DNA of 21,834 nucleotides from JBKPIY01 sp046730475 (GTDB taxonomy: Bacteria > Actinomycetota > Thermoleophilia > Solirubrobacterales > 70-9). Of this stretch, positions 8,368 through 14,910 are shown piece by piece. The translations under genes and the position numbers were made by a program. Under the pieces are notes generated by a model. It saw only the letters and a list, made by a program, of their open reading frames with translations, searched no databases and was not told the origin of the DNA. Each line of letters opens with the position of its first letter. Position 1 is the stretch's first letter. The stretch lies in the NCBI GenBank assembly GCA_046730475.1, contig JBKPIY010000042.1:1-21834 (forward strand), read 5' to 3'.

Positions 8368-8859
8368 CTAGGCGACCAGGTCGGCGGCGAGCACCAGGAT
8401 CGCGACCGTCTCGGCCAGGATCACCACCTGGATCACGCCCGAGATCGCGCCGATGCGCCGCAGCTCGGACTCCGGGGCGGGGTCGCCGGGGTCGGTGAGC
8501 CGCACCTCCCGCAGGCCGCGAATCCTGGGGCCGAGGACGAATCCGTGGATCGAGGCCAGGACGAGCGCGGTGGCAAACAAGATCGTCTTGGCGGTGATCA
8601 GGCGTCCCCACCCGGTGTCGGCCAGGGCGCTCCAGCTTGCCAGGTGGTCGGATGCCATGTCGACGCCGGTTGCCGCCAGCACGGCCGCGGCCGCGAACGC
8701 GACCGCCAGGAACCGCCGGCCGAGCCGCCGGAAGAACTCGATTCGCTCCCCCTCGGGGATCGTCGCCCGGGCGACCCCGGCTGCGACCCCGAGGAAGACG
8801 AGCCCTCCCGCCCACACCGCGGCCGCTATCAGATGAAGGGCGCGGACGGCGACGTCCAT
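8368..8859 (-). CDS. CopD-like integral membrane protein
   Basis: Small membrane protein of 163 residues with four predicted membrane helices. The first helix has the CopD-type pattern LHLIAAAVWAGGLVFLGV; others lie near FLAVAFAAAAVLAATG, LITAKTILFATALVLASIHGFV and ISGVIQVVILAETVAILVLAADLV. The family is linked to copper resistance or uptake and more loosely to cytochrome and membrane redox proteins. Histidines 9 and 105 are the obvious candidate ligands. ATG 8859 is preceded by a GAAAGG sequence with spacing about 8. It sits 47 bases before the PLP lyase on the same strand, so it may be the first gene of a three-gene unit. A functional connection with the lyase is not evident. Confidence 0.75.
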   Translation of the reverse strand: MDVAVRALHLIAAAVWAGGLVFLGVAAGVARATIPEGERIEFFRRLGRRFLAVAFAAAAVLAATGVDMASDHLASWSALADTGWGRLITAKTILFATALVLASIHGFVLGPRIRGLREVRLTDPGDPAPESELRRIGAISGVIQVVILAETVAILVLAADLVA

Positions 8860-8966
8860 GCACGAAGCCTTTCAGGTCCCCGCCGGCGGAGTGAGAGGCG
8901 AGCCTCGGGGCCTCAGGCGAGAGCCGTCGCGGGCGACGAGGGCGAAGCGGTCGCCGGCCGCCCTGC

Positions 8967-10217
8967 CTACCAGCGCACCGGCAGGGTCTTCAGCTGGTTG
9001 AGGAAGGCCGACTGGACGGGCTCGGGCCTCCCGGCCGGCTCGATGTTGGGAAAGCGCTCAAGCGTCTCCTCGATCAGGATCCGCAGCTCGAGGCGGGCGA
9101 GGGCGGCGCCGAGGCAGAAGTGGCGGCCGCCCGCGCCGAAGGCCTGATGGTCCGGGTTGCGGAGGACGTCGAAGCGGTCGGGGTCCTCGTACTTGGTCTC
9201 GTCCCGGTTGCTCGATACGTACCACATCACCACCTTCTCGCCGTCCTTGATCTGCTGCCCGGCGATCTGGGTGTCGCCCATCGCGGTCCGGCGAAAGTGG
9301 GCGAAGGCCGGGTACATGCGCAGGCACTCCTCGACCGCCCCGGGGATCAGGGACGGGTCAGCGACCAGCATCTTCATCTGCTCGGGGTGCTCCATCAGCG
9401 CTCGCATGCCGCTGGTGTAGGTCGCCTTGGTGCTGTCGTTGCCGGCGGCGACGAGGAGGAAGAAGCCCATCACGATCTCGTGCTCCTCCAGCCGCTCCCC
9501 GTCGATCTCGGCGTGGACGAGGACGCTGGTGAGGTCGTCCGTGGGGTTCTCGCGCCGCTCGGCGATCATCAGCCGGCAGCGCTCGAAGATCTCGGGGATG
9601 TCCTTCTCGAGGATCTCCTCGAGGCCGCCCGGGTTGAGGTCGGGATCGCCGAGGCCGAGGGCTGCGTTCATCAGGGTCGCCCAGTTCAGGTCGTCCTCGG
9701 GGGGAATGCCCATGAAGCTCCCGATCACCCGCGAGACGACCGGCTGGGCGACGTCGGTGACCAGATCGCAGCCGCCCCTGGGAGCGACCCCGTCGAGGAC
9801 GCTCTCCGCGATCGCCCGGATGGCGTCCTCGTGGACGGCGATCCGCTTCGGGGTGAATCCGGCCTGGAAGAGCTTCTTCAGCCGGTCGTGCTTGGGCGGG
9901 TCCATGCCGATGAACATCGCCCGGGTGAGCTCGATCGGAATCGCGTGGGTGAGCCCGGTGACGCCGCCCCGCTCGGAGGAGAAGCGCTTCCAGTCGAGGC
10001 TCACCTCGCGTACGTCGTCGGCGCGGGTGATCGACCAGAACCCCTCCTCGTTCGGGTACTCGTTGATCTCGCTCCACTGCACCGGGCAGTGCTGGCGGAA
10101 GCCCCTGAAGATCGCGTGGGGGGGACCGTCCCCCCAGTACTCCCGGTCGGTGACGTCGATCCGCTCCAGCTCCTCGCGGCGAAGCTCGTCGGCCTGGTGT
10201 CGGGCGTCCGTCGCCAT
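8967..10217 (-). CDS. Cytochrome P450
   Basis: Soluble bacterial class I P450, 416 residues, no membrane anchor. Diagnostic elements are the I-helix AAGNDSTKAT (the acid-alcohol pair is Asp-Ser here rather than the common Glu/Asp-Thr), the K-helix E-x-x-R (EECLRMYP), and the heme loop FGAGGRHFCLG with Cys368 as thiolate ligand. MDPPKHDRLKKLF is the usual N-terminal C-helix motif. The overall style resembles the actinobacterial steroid/terpene/fatty-acid hydroxylases, but the substrate is not readable. It needs a ferredoxin and reductase, neither of which is adjacent. ATG 10217 is preceded by TAACCT exactly 7 bases upstream, which suggests a leaderless transcript, with a 12-base palindrome immediately above that element. 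Confidence 0.95.
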   Translation of the reverse strand: MATDARHQADELRREELERIDVTDREYWGDGPPHAIFRGFRQHCPVQWSEINEYPNEEGFWSITRADDVREVSLDWKRFSSERGGVTGLTHAIPIELTRAMFIGMDPPKHDRLKKLFQAGFTPKRIAVHEDAIRAIAESVLDGVAPRGGCDLVTDVAQPVVSRVIGSFMGIPPEDDLNWATLMNAALGLGDPDLNPGGLEEILEKDIPEIFERCRLMIAERRENPTDDLTSVLVHAEIDGERLEEHEIVMGFFLLVAAGNDSTKATYTSGMRALMEHPEQMKMLVADPSLIPGAVEECLRMYPAFAHFRRTAMGDTQIAGQQIKDGEKVVMWYVSSNRDETKYEDPDRFDVLRNPDHQAFGAGGRHFCLGAALARLELRILIEETLERFPNIEPAGRPEPVQSAFLNQLKTLPVRW

Positions 10218-10224
10218 CCTGGGC

Positions 10225-10230
10225 AGGTTA
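10225..10230 (-). promoter_or_regulatory. Putative -10 element of leaderless P450 transcript
   Basis: On the minus strand TAACCT is followed by seven bases and then the P450 ATG. The same TAnnnT spacing precedes six other genes here, so transcription probably starts at or next to the start codon. No ribosome-binding site is present between them. Confidence 0.5.
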
Positions 10231-10242
10231 CTGGCTAGCCAG
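10231..10242. promoter_or_regulatory. 12-base perfect palindrome next to P450 -10 element, candidate operator
   Basis: CTGGCTAGCCAG is a perfect palindrome directly abutting the putative -10 of the P450 gene, in the -10/-35 spacer. It is followed by GCCA-GGCT-TGGC (10242-10253 region), which can form a second small dyad. The position fits a repressor site, but no regulator gene is adjacent. The alternative is part of a terminator for the exonuclease gene, though no T-run follows. Confidence 0.4.
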
Positions 10243-10298
10243 CCAGGCTTGGCGGCTGATCTGAGAGAACGTGGGAAAGGAGGTCAGGTCCGCATCCG

Positions 10299-11165
10299 CT
10301 AGACCTCGCCGGCATGGGCCTCGAGGCGCTCGGCGAGCCGGTTCATCCCCCGCTTGCGGGCGGCCCTGGCGGCGCCGCGCCAGTCCGTGCGCCGGTCGCG
10401 AGGGCGCCGGACCTTGGGCGGCCGCAGGGTCGCGATCCGCTTGAAATCGAGCAGCTGATCGCGGGCGCCGGTGAGGGCGACGCGGAGCGCCGGGCGGGAC
10501 TCCCGGAACGCGTTCTCGAGCACCGCCTCGAGCGATCCGTACCGGCGCAGGAGCTCGGCGGCGGTCTTCTCGCCCACCCCCTTGGCGCCGGGGATGCCGT
10601 CGGAGGGATCGCCTCGGAGGGCGATGAAGTCGGGCACCAGCTCGGGAGGGATCCCGTAGCGGCGCTTCACCTCCCTCGGGGTGATCTCCTCGGCGCCCCT
10701 CACGCCCGTTCGAAGATAGAGGACGCTCACCCGCTCGTCCGCGCACTGGAACATGTCGCGATCCCCGGTCAGGAGCAGTGCCTTGCCGCCCGCCTCGACC
10801 TCGCGGTGGGCAAACGCGCCCATCACGTCGTCCGCCTCGAACTCCTCGTCGGTCGCGATCGTCCAGCCGAATGCGCCGAAGAAGTCCCCGCTGTCAGCGA
10901 ATTGCGGCGCCAGCCCGTCGGGGACCTCGGGGCGATCGGCGTGGTAGGGGGGGTAGAGCTCGAGCCGGTAGGTCGCCGCATCAGGTCCGAAGCAGAGGAC
11001 GACCGCCCGGGGCTGATTCACCTCGACCTCGCGCACGATCAGGTTGGCGGCCCCGAGCAGGGCATTGACCGGGACCCGGTCCGGCGATCGAATCGAGTCG
11101 GGCAGCGCGTAGTAGGCGCGAAACAGCACCGACGGGGCGTCGACGACCAGCAGGGGAGCGCTCAA
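10299..11165 (-). CDS. Stand-alone 5'-3' exonuclease (DNA polymerase I N-domain / FEN-like)
   Basis: Structure-specific 5' nuclease of the Pol I 5'-3' exonuclease family without any polymerase domain, about 288 residues. Metal-binding acidic residues are all present: Asp9 in LLVVDAPSVLFRAYYALP, Glu110/Asp112/Asp113 in EADDVMGAF, Asp135/Asp137 in LLTGDRDMFQ, and Asp186/Asp189 in GDPSDGIPG. The last is followed by the helix-3-turn-helix DNA-binding segment AKGVGEKTAAELL. Start choice: family similarity begins right after TTG 11165. The frame stays open to a GTG at 11213, which would add 16 unconserved residues. Likely role is flap or RNA-primer removal in DNA repair and replication; known actinobacterial paralogues act beside Pol I. 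It lies between a P450 and a cupredoxin gene with no evident functional link. Confidence 0.9.
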   Translation of the reverse strand: MSAPLLVVDAPSVLFRAYYALPDSIRSPDRVPVNALLGAANLIVREVEVNQPRAVVLCFGPDAATYRLELYPPYHADRPEVPDGLAPQFADSGDFFGAFGWTIATDEEFEADDVMGAFAHREVEAGGKALLLTGDRDMFQCADERVSVLYLRTGVRGAEEITPREVKRRYGIPPELVPDFIALRGDPSDGIPGAKGVGEKTAAELLRRYGSLEAVLENAFRESRPALRVALTGARDQLLDFKRIATLRPPKVRRPRDRRTDWRGAARAARKRGMNRLAERLEAHAGEV

Positions 11166-11202
11166 GCCGCCCTGCCCGGCTACTCGGCGGGGGCCTCGAG
11201 GA

Positions 11203-11244
11203 TCAGCTTCCACTCCTCTCGCTGAAGTCCGATCTTCCGGTCAT
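11203..11244 (-). other. Tiny 13-codon ORF with a strong ribosome-binding site
   Basis: Minus-strand ATG at 11244 is preceded by AAAGGAGG (11249-11256), the best Shine-Dalgarno match in this intergenic region, at spacing 4. It opens a 13-residue frame (MTGRSDFSERSGS) that ends at 11203, 37 bases before the favoured exonuclease start. It could be a leader peptide, or the damaged start of a small gene: another minus-strand frame over the same bases ends REEWKLILEAPAE at 11180 and looks protein-like but has no start codon. Function unknown. Confidence 0.3.
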
Positions 11245-11340
11245 CCCACCTCCTTTGGCGGTCGGTCCCGGTCCGTTCACGGCCGTATCGAGCGAGGATA
11301 TATCCGCCGACGGCCTGGACCGGTTCCCCGGAAGCGGCGA

Positions 11341-11362
11341 GCCCCGGCGTCCGTGCCGGGGC
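11341..11362 (-). terminator. Hairpin terminator after the cupredoxin gene
   Basis: A perfect 8-base GC stem GCCCCGGC / GCCGGGGC with a 6-base loop (GTCCGT) lies 37 bases beyond the cupredoxin stop on the minus strand. No T-run follows, as is common for terminators in very GC-rich actinomycetes. Confidence 0.65.
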
Positions 11363-11399
11363 TCGCGGGGTCGTTACACCACCGTCAGGGTTGGCGGCG

Positions 11400-12062
11400 C
11401 TAGCCGGTCACCCTGAACATCGTGTGCTGGCCGGCGGCGTAGTGGCCGGGGAGGTTGCAGAAGAGCATGTACATGCCCGGGGTCAGGTTGAGCGTCATCT
11501 GCCCGCTCTGACCCGGGTCGAGATCCTCGATCATGCCCTGGGCCGCATCCTCGTTCGGCTGCCCGGGGCCATCCATCTTCATCGGCATCCGCTCCACCAT
11601 CAGCTCGTGCGGGACTTTGCCGACGTTGCGGGCGACGAACCGGACCTTGCCGGCCGGGACGCTGCTGACGTCGGGACGGATCCAGAACTCGCCGAGAGTG
11701 GCGCTGACCGCGTGGACCGCGCCGGCGGTGGTGCCCGTGCCGGTGGCGTTGGTGGCGCCCTTGCTCGCCCCCACCCCTCCCATCATCGTGGAGGGCGTTC
11801 CGCCGGTGGCGGTGCCGCCGTTGACACCGCTGCCGGTCATCCGATTGTGCATGCTCACGGCAGAGTTGTTGTCGTCCTGAAGCTTGAAGGCGACGGCCAA
11901 CAGGGCCGCAAGCGCCAGCAGAACGGCGAAGAGGGCCGCGAGCTGGGTCGTGCCCCTGCGGGCCGACTGCTCGCGGAGCTCCTCGCGTACCTGCTCGAGC
12001 TCGGCCTCGAGATCTTCGGTGGTGTGTCGACGCGCCTCTATGTCGGTTGTCGGGGCGGTCAT
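11400..12062 (-). CDS. Membrane-anchored cupredoxin-like protein
   Basis: 220-residue protein: a charged, probably coiled-coil N-terminus (about residues 15-36), one membrane helix (about 40-59), a Gly/Thr/Ser/Met-rich linker (about 70-115) and a C-terminal cupredoxin fold facing the exterior. Copper ligands visible are His152 (VPHELM), Cys202 and His207 in CNLPGHYAAGQH. The position five residues after His207, usually the axial Met, is Gln212, as in stellacyanin-type sites. The Met-rich stretches (MVERMPMKM) may also bind copper. Start ATG 12062 has an ideal AAGGAG six bases upstream; the frame is open further, to 12119, but without a ribosome-binding site. It may carry electrons or handle periplasmic copper. 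A hairpin terminator follows the stop. Confidence 0.87.
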   Translation of the reverse strand: MTAPTTDIEARRHTTEDLEAELEQVREELREQSARRGTTQLAALFAVLLALAALLAVAFKLQDDNNSAVSMHNRMTGSGVNGGTATGGTPSTMMGGVGASKGATNATGTGTTAGAVHAVSATLGEFWIRPDVSSVPAGKVRFVARNVGKVPHELMVERMPMKMDGPGQPNEDAAQGMIEDLDPGQSGQMTLNLTPGMYMLFCNLPGHYAAGQHTMFRVTG

Positions 12063-12068
12063 CTCGAG

Positions 12069-12074
12069 CTCCTT
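12069..12074 (-). promoter_or_regulatory. Ribosome-binding site deciding the cupredoxin start
   Basis: AAGGAG on the minus strand, six bases before ATG 12062. It fixes the start at 12062 rather than the upstream in-frame start at 12119. Confidence 0.8.
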
Positions 12075-12174
12075 CGTTGGTTCCACGGGGAGCATCGTCC
12101 GCCGGAAGTGCGCCGACATCGGTGCCGGGCACCGGTTCGAGGCCCGGAAAACCCGCCTCGAGGCTCCGTGGAAA

Positions 12175-12188
12175 CCCGCAACTGCGGG
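12175..12188 (-). terminator. Hairpin terminator after the hydroxy-acid dehydrogenase gene
   Basis: CCCGC-AACT-GCGGG forms a 5-base stem with a 4-base loop. Read on the minus strand it is followed by TTTC, about 46 bases beyond the dehydrogenase stop. A second dyad CGAGGC/GCCTCG (12138-12160) and GGTGCCGGGCACC (12121-12133) lie further on, so the 172-base gap before the cupredoxin gene is rich in dyads. Confidence 0.55.
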
Positions 12189-12234
12189 CGCCGGGCCGAG
12201 CTACGGCTTGGTCAGCCGGGGCGTCGGGCGGCGT

Positions 12235-13305
12235 CTACCGGCGCCGGCGCACGTGCGAGGCGGTGAGGTCGGCCGGCGAGGGGCAGCCGAGCAGGGCGAG
12301 GGCGAGCCAAAGCTCGGCCCGGAGCATCTCGAGCGCCCGCTCGGCCCCGGCCTGGCCGCCCACCGCGAGCCCCCAAAGCGGCGCCCGGCCGACGAGCACC
12401 GCGCGGGCGCCGAGAGCGAGGGCGGTGGCGACGTCGGTCCCCCGCCTGATGCCGCCGTCCATCAGCACCTCGCCCCGGCGGCCGACCGCTTCCACCACCT
12501 CGGGGAGGACGTCGATCGTGGCGGGGACGCCGTCGAGCTGGCGGCCGCCGTGGTTGGAGACGACCACCCCGGCGGCGCCGTGCTCGAGCGCGAGCTCGGC
12601 ATCCTCGGCGGTGATCACTCCCTTGACCAGGACCGGAAGCTCGGTGTCGGCGACCAGCGCCTCGAGGTCGGACCAGGCGAGCGCGGGGTCGATCAGGCCG
12701 AAGATCTCCGGCGTCGTCAGCGTCTTCGCGCCGACGGCCGCCTCGATCGCCGGGGTGCGGACCTCGGCGGGCACCGCGAACCCGGTTCGGAGGTCGCGCT
12801 CGCGACGCCCGGCATAGGGCCCGTCGACGGTGAGCAGGATCGCCTCGTAGCCGGAGTCGGTCGCCTCGTCGATCAGTGCCCGGGTCACCGCCCGGTCGCG
12901 AAAGCAGTAGAGCTGCATCCAGCGCCTTCCATCGGGCGCCGCCTCGGCGACCTCCGCGGGCCCGGCGGTGGCGATCGTCGACAGCGACATCACCGTCCCC
13001 GCGGCCGCCGCCGCCCGCGCCATCGCCGGCTCGCCGTCGGGATGCGCCAGACGCTGGAAGGCGACCGGGGCGACCAGCACGGGCATCGAGACCTCACCGC
13101 CGAGGACGGTCGCCCTTGTCGTCACCTCCGAGACGTCGACCAGGACGCGCGGGCGCAGCTCCCAATCGGCGAACGCCTCGACGTTTCGGCGGAGGGTGCG
13201 CTCGTCCCCGGCCCCGCCGGCGAAGTAGGCGCGCTCCCCCGCCCCGAGCTTCTCCGAGGCGACCCGCTCGAGGTCCGCGATGTTGACCGGCTCGATGGCG
13301 TCCAT
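12235..13305 (-). CDS. FMN-dependent alpha-hydroxy-acid dehydrogenase/oxidase
   Basis: TIM-barrel flavoprotein of 356 residues in the glycolate oxidase / L-lactate dehydrogenase / lactate monooxygenase family, which oxidises L-2-hydroxy acids to 2-oxo acids. Active-site residues are recognisable: Tyr27 in AYFAGGAGDE, Tyr133 in QLYCFRD, GRRERDLR near 167-173, Lys228 in PVLVKGV, catalytic His252 and Arg255 in VVSNHGGRQLDG, and the FMN phosphate loop MDGGIRRGTDV. AYFAGGAGDE replaces the more usual YYDSGAGDE. The electron acceptor (oxygen, quinone or a specific carrier such as mycofactocin) cannot be told; no mycofactocin genes are in view. Start ATG 13305 is divergent from a GNAT gene. A hairpin terminator follows the stop. 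Confidence 0.93.
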   Translation of the reverse strand: MDAIEPVNIADLERVASEKLGAGERAYFAGGAGDERTLRRNVEAFADWELRPRVLVDVSEVTTRATVLGGEVSMPVLVAPVAFQRLAHPDGEPAMARAAAAAGTVMSLSTIATAGPAEVAEAAPDGRRWMQLYCFRDRAVTRALIDEATDSGYEAILLTVDGPYAGRRERDLRTGFAVPAEVRTPAIEAAVGAKTLTTPEIFGLIDPALAWSDLEALVADTELPVLVKGVITAEDAELALEHGAAGVVVSNHGGRQLDGVPATIDVLPEVVEAVGRRGEVLMDGGIRRGTDVATALALGARAVLVGRAPLWGLAVGGQAGAERALEMLRAELWLALALLGCPSPADLTASHVRRRR

Positions 13306-13384
13306 TGAATGCCCGTGCCGCCGCCCATCTTCGTGGATGTGGCGTCGCCTCGGCAGCCCAGCCGGTTGCGGGCCGCGCCCGAGC

Positions 13385-13390
13385 TAGCCT
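13385..13390 (+). promoter_or_regulatory. Putative -10 element of leaderless GNAT transcript
   Basis: TAGCCT is followed by seven bases and GTG 13398. No ribosome-binding site lies between, and the spacing matches the other TAnnnT elements in the window. Confidence 0.5.
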
Positions 13391-13397
13391 CACCGTC

Positions 13398-14003
13398 GTG
13401 GGCCCGGAGGTGGTCCCGATCTCCCCACAGCTAAACCGCGGCGCCGCCGCGGCGATCGCGCGCGGGTTCGCGGACAACGAGGTCTGGGTGTGGGTGCTGG
13501 GCGGGGAGGAGGGCTGCCGGCGGATCCTGCCGCGCTACTACCGGGTGATGATCCGGCGGGTGTTCGGCCCGCGCGGCGGTGCCTGGACGACGTCGGACGC
13601 CCGCGGCGGCGCCCTCTGGATGCCGCCCCACGCCCAGAGGCTGAGCGTCGGCGAGCGGATCGCCGAGGTCCTCGCCCTGCTGCCCCGCGGGGCGCCGGCG
13701 CTCGGCCGGGGCGGGCGGATGGCGGAGCTGATGGCCGACAACCGCCCCCGGGAGCGGCACTGGTACCTCAACACCCTCTCGGTCGATCCCTCGGCCCAGC
13801 GCCGGGGAATCGGCTCCGCCCTGATCGGGCCGGGGCTCGCCCGCGCCGACGCCGAGGGGCTCGGCGCCTACCTCGAGACTCAGCGCCGGGCCAACATCCC
13901 CTTCTACCGCCGGTTCGGCTTCGAGGAGGTGGCCGAGATCAGGCTTCCGGACTCGCCACCGCTGTGGACGATGTGGCGGCCAGCGGCCCGCTCGGCGCCG
14001 TAG
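13398..14003 (+). CDS. GNAT-family N-acetyltransferase
   Basis: Acetyl-CoA-dependent acetyltransferase, 201 residues. The acetyl-CoA pyrophosphate loop is QRRGIGSAL at about residues 134-142, preceded by beta-4 WYLNTLSVDPS and followed by YLETQRRANIPFYRRFGF, the usual beta-5/alpha-4 segment. GTG 13398 is chosen because a TAGCCT promoter element ends seven bases before it; the frame is open upstream to a TTG at 13305, which would overlap the divergent dehydrogenase start. A second GTG at 13410 is also possible. The substrate is unknown; small-molecule (antibiotic or amine) acetylation is typical for this type. Confidence 0.88.
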   Translation: MGPEVVPISPQLNRGAAAAIARGFADNEVWVWVLGGEEGCRRILPRYYRVMIRRVFGPRGGAWTTSDARGGALWMPPHAQRLSVGERIAEVLALLPRGAPALGRGGRMAELMADNRPRERHWYLNTLSVDPSAQRRGIGSALIGPGLARADAEGLGAYLETQRRANIPFYRRFGFEEVAEIRLPDSPPLWTMWRPAARSAP

Positions 14004-14005
14004 AG

Positions 14006-14056
14006 CCGGGATCGGGGTCCGCTTCCACGGGAAGGCCCGTTCAAGGGAGATCCCGG
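14006..14056. terminator. Nested stem-loop between convergent genes, probable bidirectional terminator
   Basis: CCGGGATC (14006-14013) pairs perfectly with GATCCCGG (14049-14056), and inside the loop ACGGG-AAGG-CCCGT (14027-14040) forms a second hairpin. The structure fills the 66-base gap between the GNAT stop and the stop of the DUF2007-like gene on the other strand. Confidence 0.55.
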
Positions 14057-14069
14057 TATCGGCTGACGA

Positions 14070-14366
14070 TCAGTCGTAGGGCTCGTCCAGCAGCTCGTTC
14101 GCCTCGCTCCAGCGGCCGGGTGGGACGCGGAGGGCGATGTCCCCGCGGCCCCACTCATCGACGGGGTGATCGGCGGTCAGCACCGCCTCGATTCCCTGGT
14201 CGGTGAGCTGCTGGCGCCAGGCGCGCGCCGCCTCGAGCTCGTCGAAATCGCGGACGACCTCCCAGTCGTCGTAGGAGGGTTCCCCCACCGTGAGCTCGGC
14301 GACACCGTCGGGATGCGGCCCGGACAGCTCGCGGCCGACCCCCCGGAGTCGATCGAGGAACCCCAC
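14070..14366 (-). CDS. DUF2007-like small protein
   Basis: 98-residue soluble protein. The segment from about residue 38 (DELEAARAWRQQLTDQGIEA) through AVLTADHP to RVPPGRWSEANELLDE resembles the DUF2007 (putative signal-transducing) family: a strand, a helix that spaces paired Ala/Gln residues, then a beta-rich part ending in an acidic helix. Function is unknown even in the family. Start GTG 14366 lies only 5 bases after the cyclophilin stop, with GGAG at spacing 8, so the two genes form an operon. Confidence 0.6.
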   Translation of the reverse strand: MGFLDRLRGVGRELSGPHPDGVAELTVGEPSYDDWEVVRDFDELEAARAWRQQLTDQGIEAVLTADHPVDEWGRGDIALRVPPGRWSEANELLDEPYD

Positions 14367-14371
14367 CTAGG

Positions 14372-14830
14372 TCACTCCGACAGCTCGACCCGCTCGATCG
14401 TCTGGGGCTCGACGGGGCGATCGCCGGGGCCCGTCTCGGTCGCCTCGATCGCGTCGACGGCCTCCATCCCAGCGCTCACCTGGCCGAAGACGGTGTGCTT
14501 CCCGTCCAGCCACGGAGCCGCCTGGGTGGTGACGATGAAGAACTGCGAGCCGTTGGTGTTGGGCCCGGCATTGGCCATCGCCAGGGCGCCGCGGACGACC
14601 CGGTGGTCGTTGGTCTCGTCCTCGAAGGTGTAGCCGGGGCCGCCGGTGCCCGTCCCCTCCGGGCAGCCGCCCTGGATCATGAAGTCCTTGATCACCCGGT
14701 GGAAGGTGAGCCCGTCGTAGAAGCCGTTCGCGGCGAGGTCGCGGAAGTTCTCGACCGTCTTCGGTGCGTCCCCGTCGAACAGCTCCAGCTGGACCGGGCC
14801 GGCGCTGGTGTGGAGGGTGGCGGCGGACAC
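14372..14830 (-). CDS. Peptidyl-prolyl cis-trans isomerase, cyclophilin type
   Basis: Cytoplasmic cyclophilin of about 152 residues (PpiB size), catalysing proline isomerisation in protein folding. Active-site signatures are FHRVIKDFMIQGGCPEGTG with the catalytic Arg, SQFFIVTTQAAPWLDGKHTVFG, and the ANANTNGSQ-like block ANAGPNTNGSQ. There is no signal peptide. GTG 14830 is preferred because TACAGT stands eight bases before it, the spacing seen for other leaderless-type starts here; TTG 14839, three codons earlier, is the alternative. It is followed by the DUF2007-like gene in the same operon and is divergent from an unknown gene. Confidence 0.95.
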   Translation of the reverse strand: MSAATLHTSAGPVQLELFDGDAPKTVENFRDLAANGFYDGLTFHRVIKDFMIQGGCPEGTGTGGPGYTFEDETNDHRVVRGALAMANAGPNTNGSQFFIVTTQAAPWLDGKHTVFGQVSAGMEAVDAIEATETGPGDRPVEPQTIERVELSE

Positions 14831-14838
14831 GGCGGTCA

Positions 14839-14844
14839 ACTGTA
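14839..14844 (-). promoter_or_regulatory. Putative -10 element of leaderless cyclophilin transcript
   Basis: TACAGT on the minus strand, followed by eight bases and GTG 14830. If this is the promoter, the alternative TTG start at 14839 lies within the -10 element and cannot be translated from it. Confidence 0.4.
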
Positions 14845-14910
14845 GACGCCCGGCGGCGATTCCGCCTGAGCGCCGGCGATCATTACGATCTTGTGGGGTT
14901 CGAGGATGCG

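Noticed and set aside
8321..8863. N-terminal 181-codon extension of the PLP lyase frame
   Set aside because: It overlaps copD on the same strand in another frame and has the Arg/Gly/Pro composition of a shadow. A good ribosome-binding site precedes ATG 8320, where family similarity begins.
8864..8966. Possible terminator in the gap between the P450 and copD genes
   Set aside because: The GC-rich stretch has overlapping short repeats of GCCTC/GAGGC but no clean stem with a sensible loop. P450, copD, lyase and kinase could therefore be one transcript.
11166..11213. GTG 11213 as the exonuclease start
   Set aside because: The extra 16 residues match nothing in the family, and the purine-rich stretch before it is too close to serve as a ribosome-binding site. 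TTG 11165 puts the conserved first metal-binding strand at the N-terminus. Not excluded.
11296..11305. GGATATATCC palindrome between the exonuclease and cupredoxin genes
   Set aside because: It is an isolated 10-base palindrome with no partner site or convincing promoter spacing. Noted only as a possible -10 region on the minus strand.
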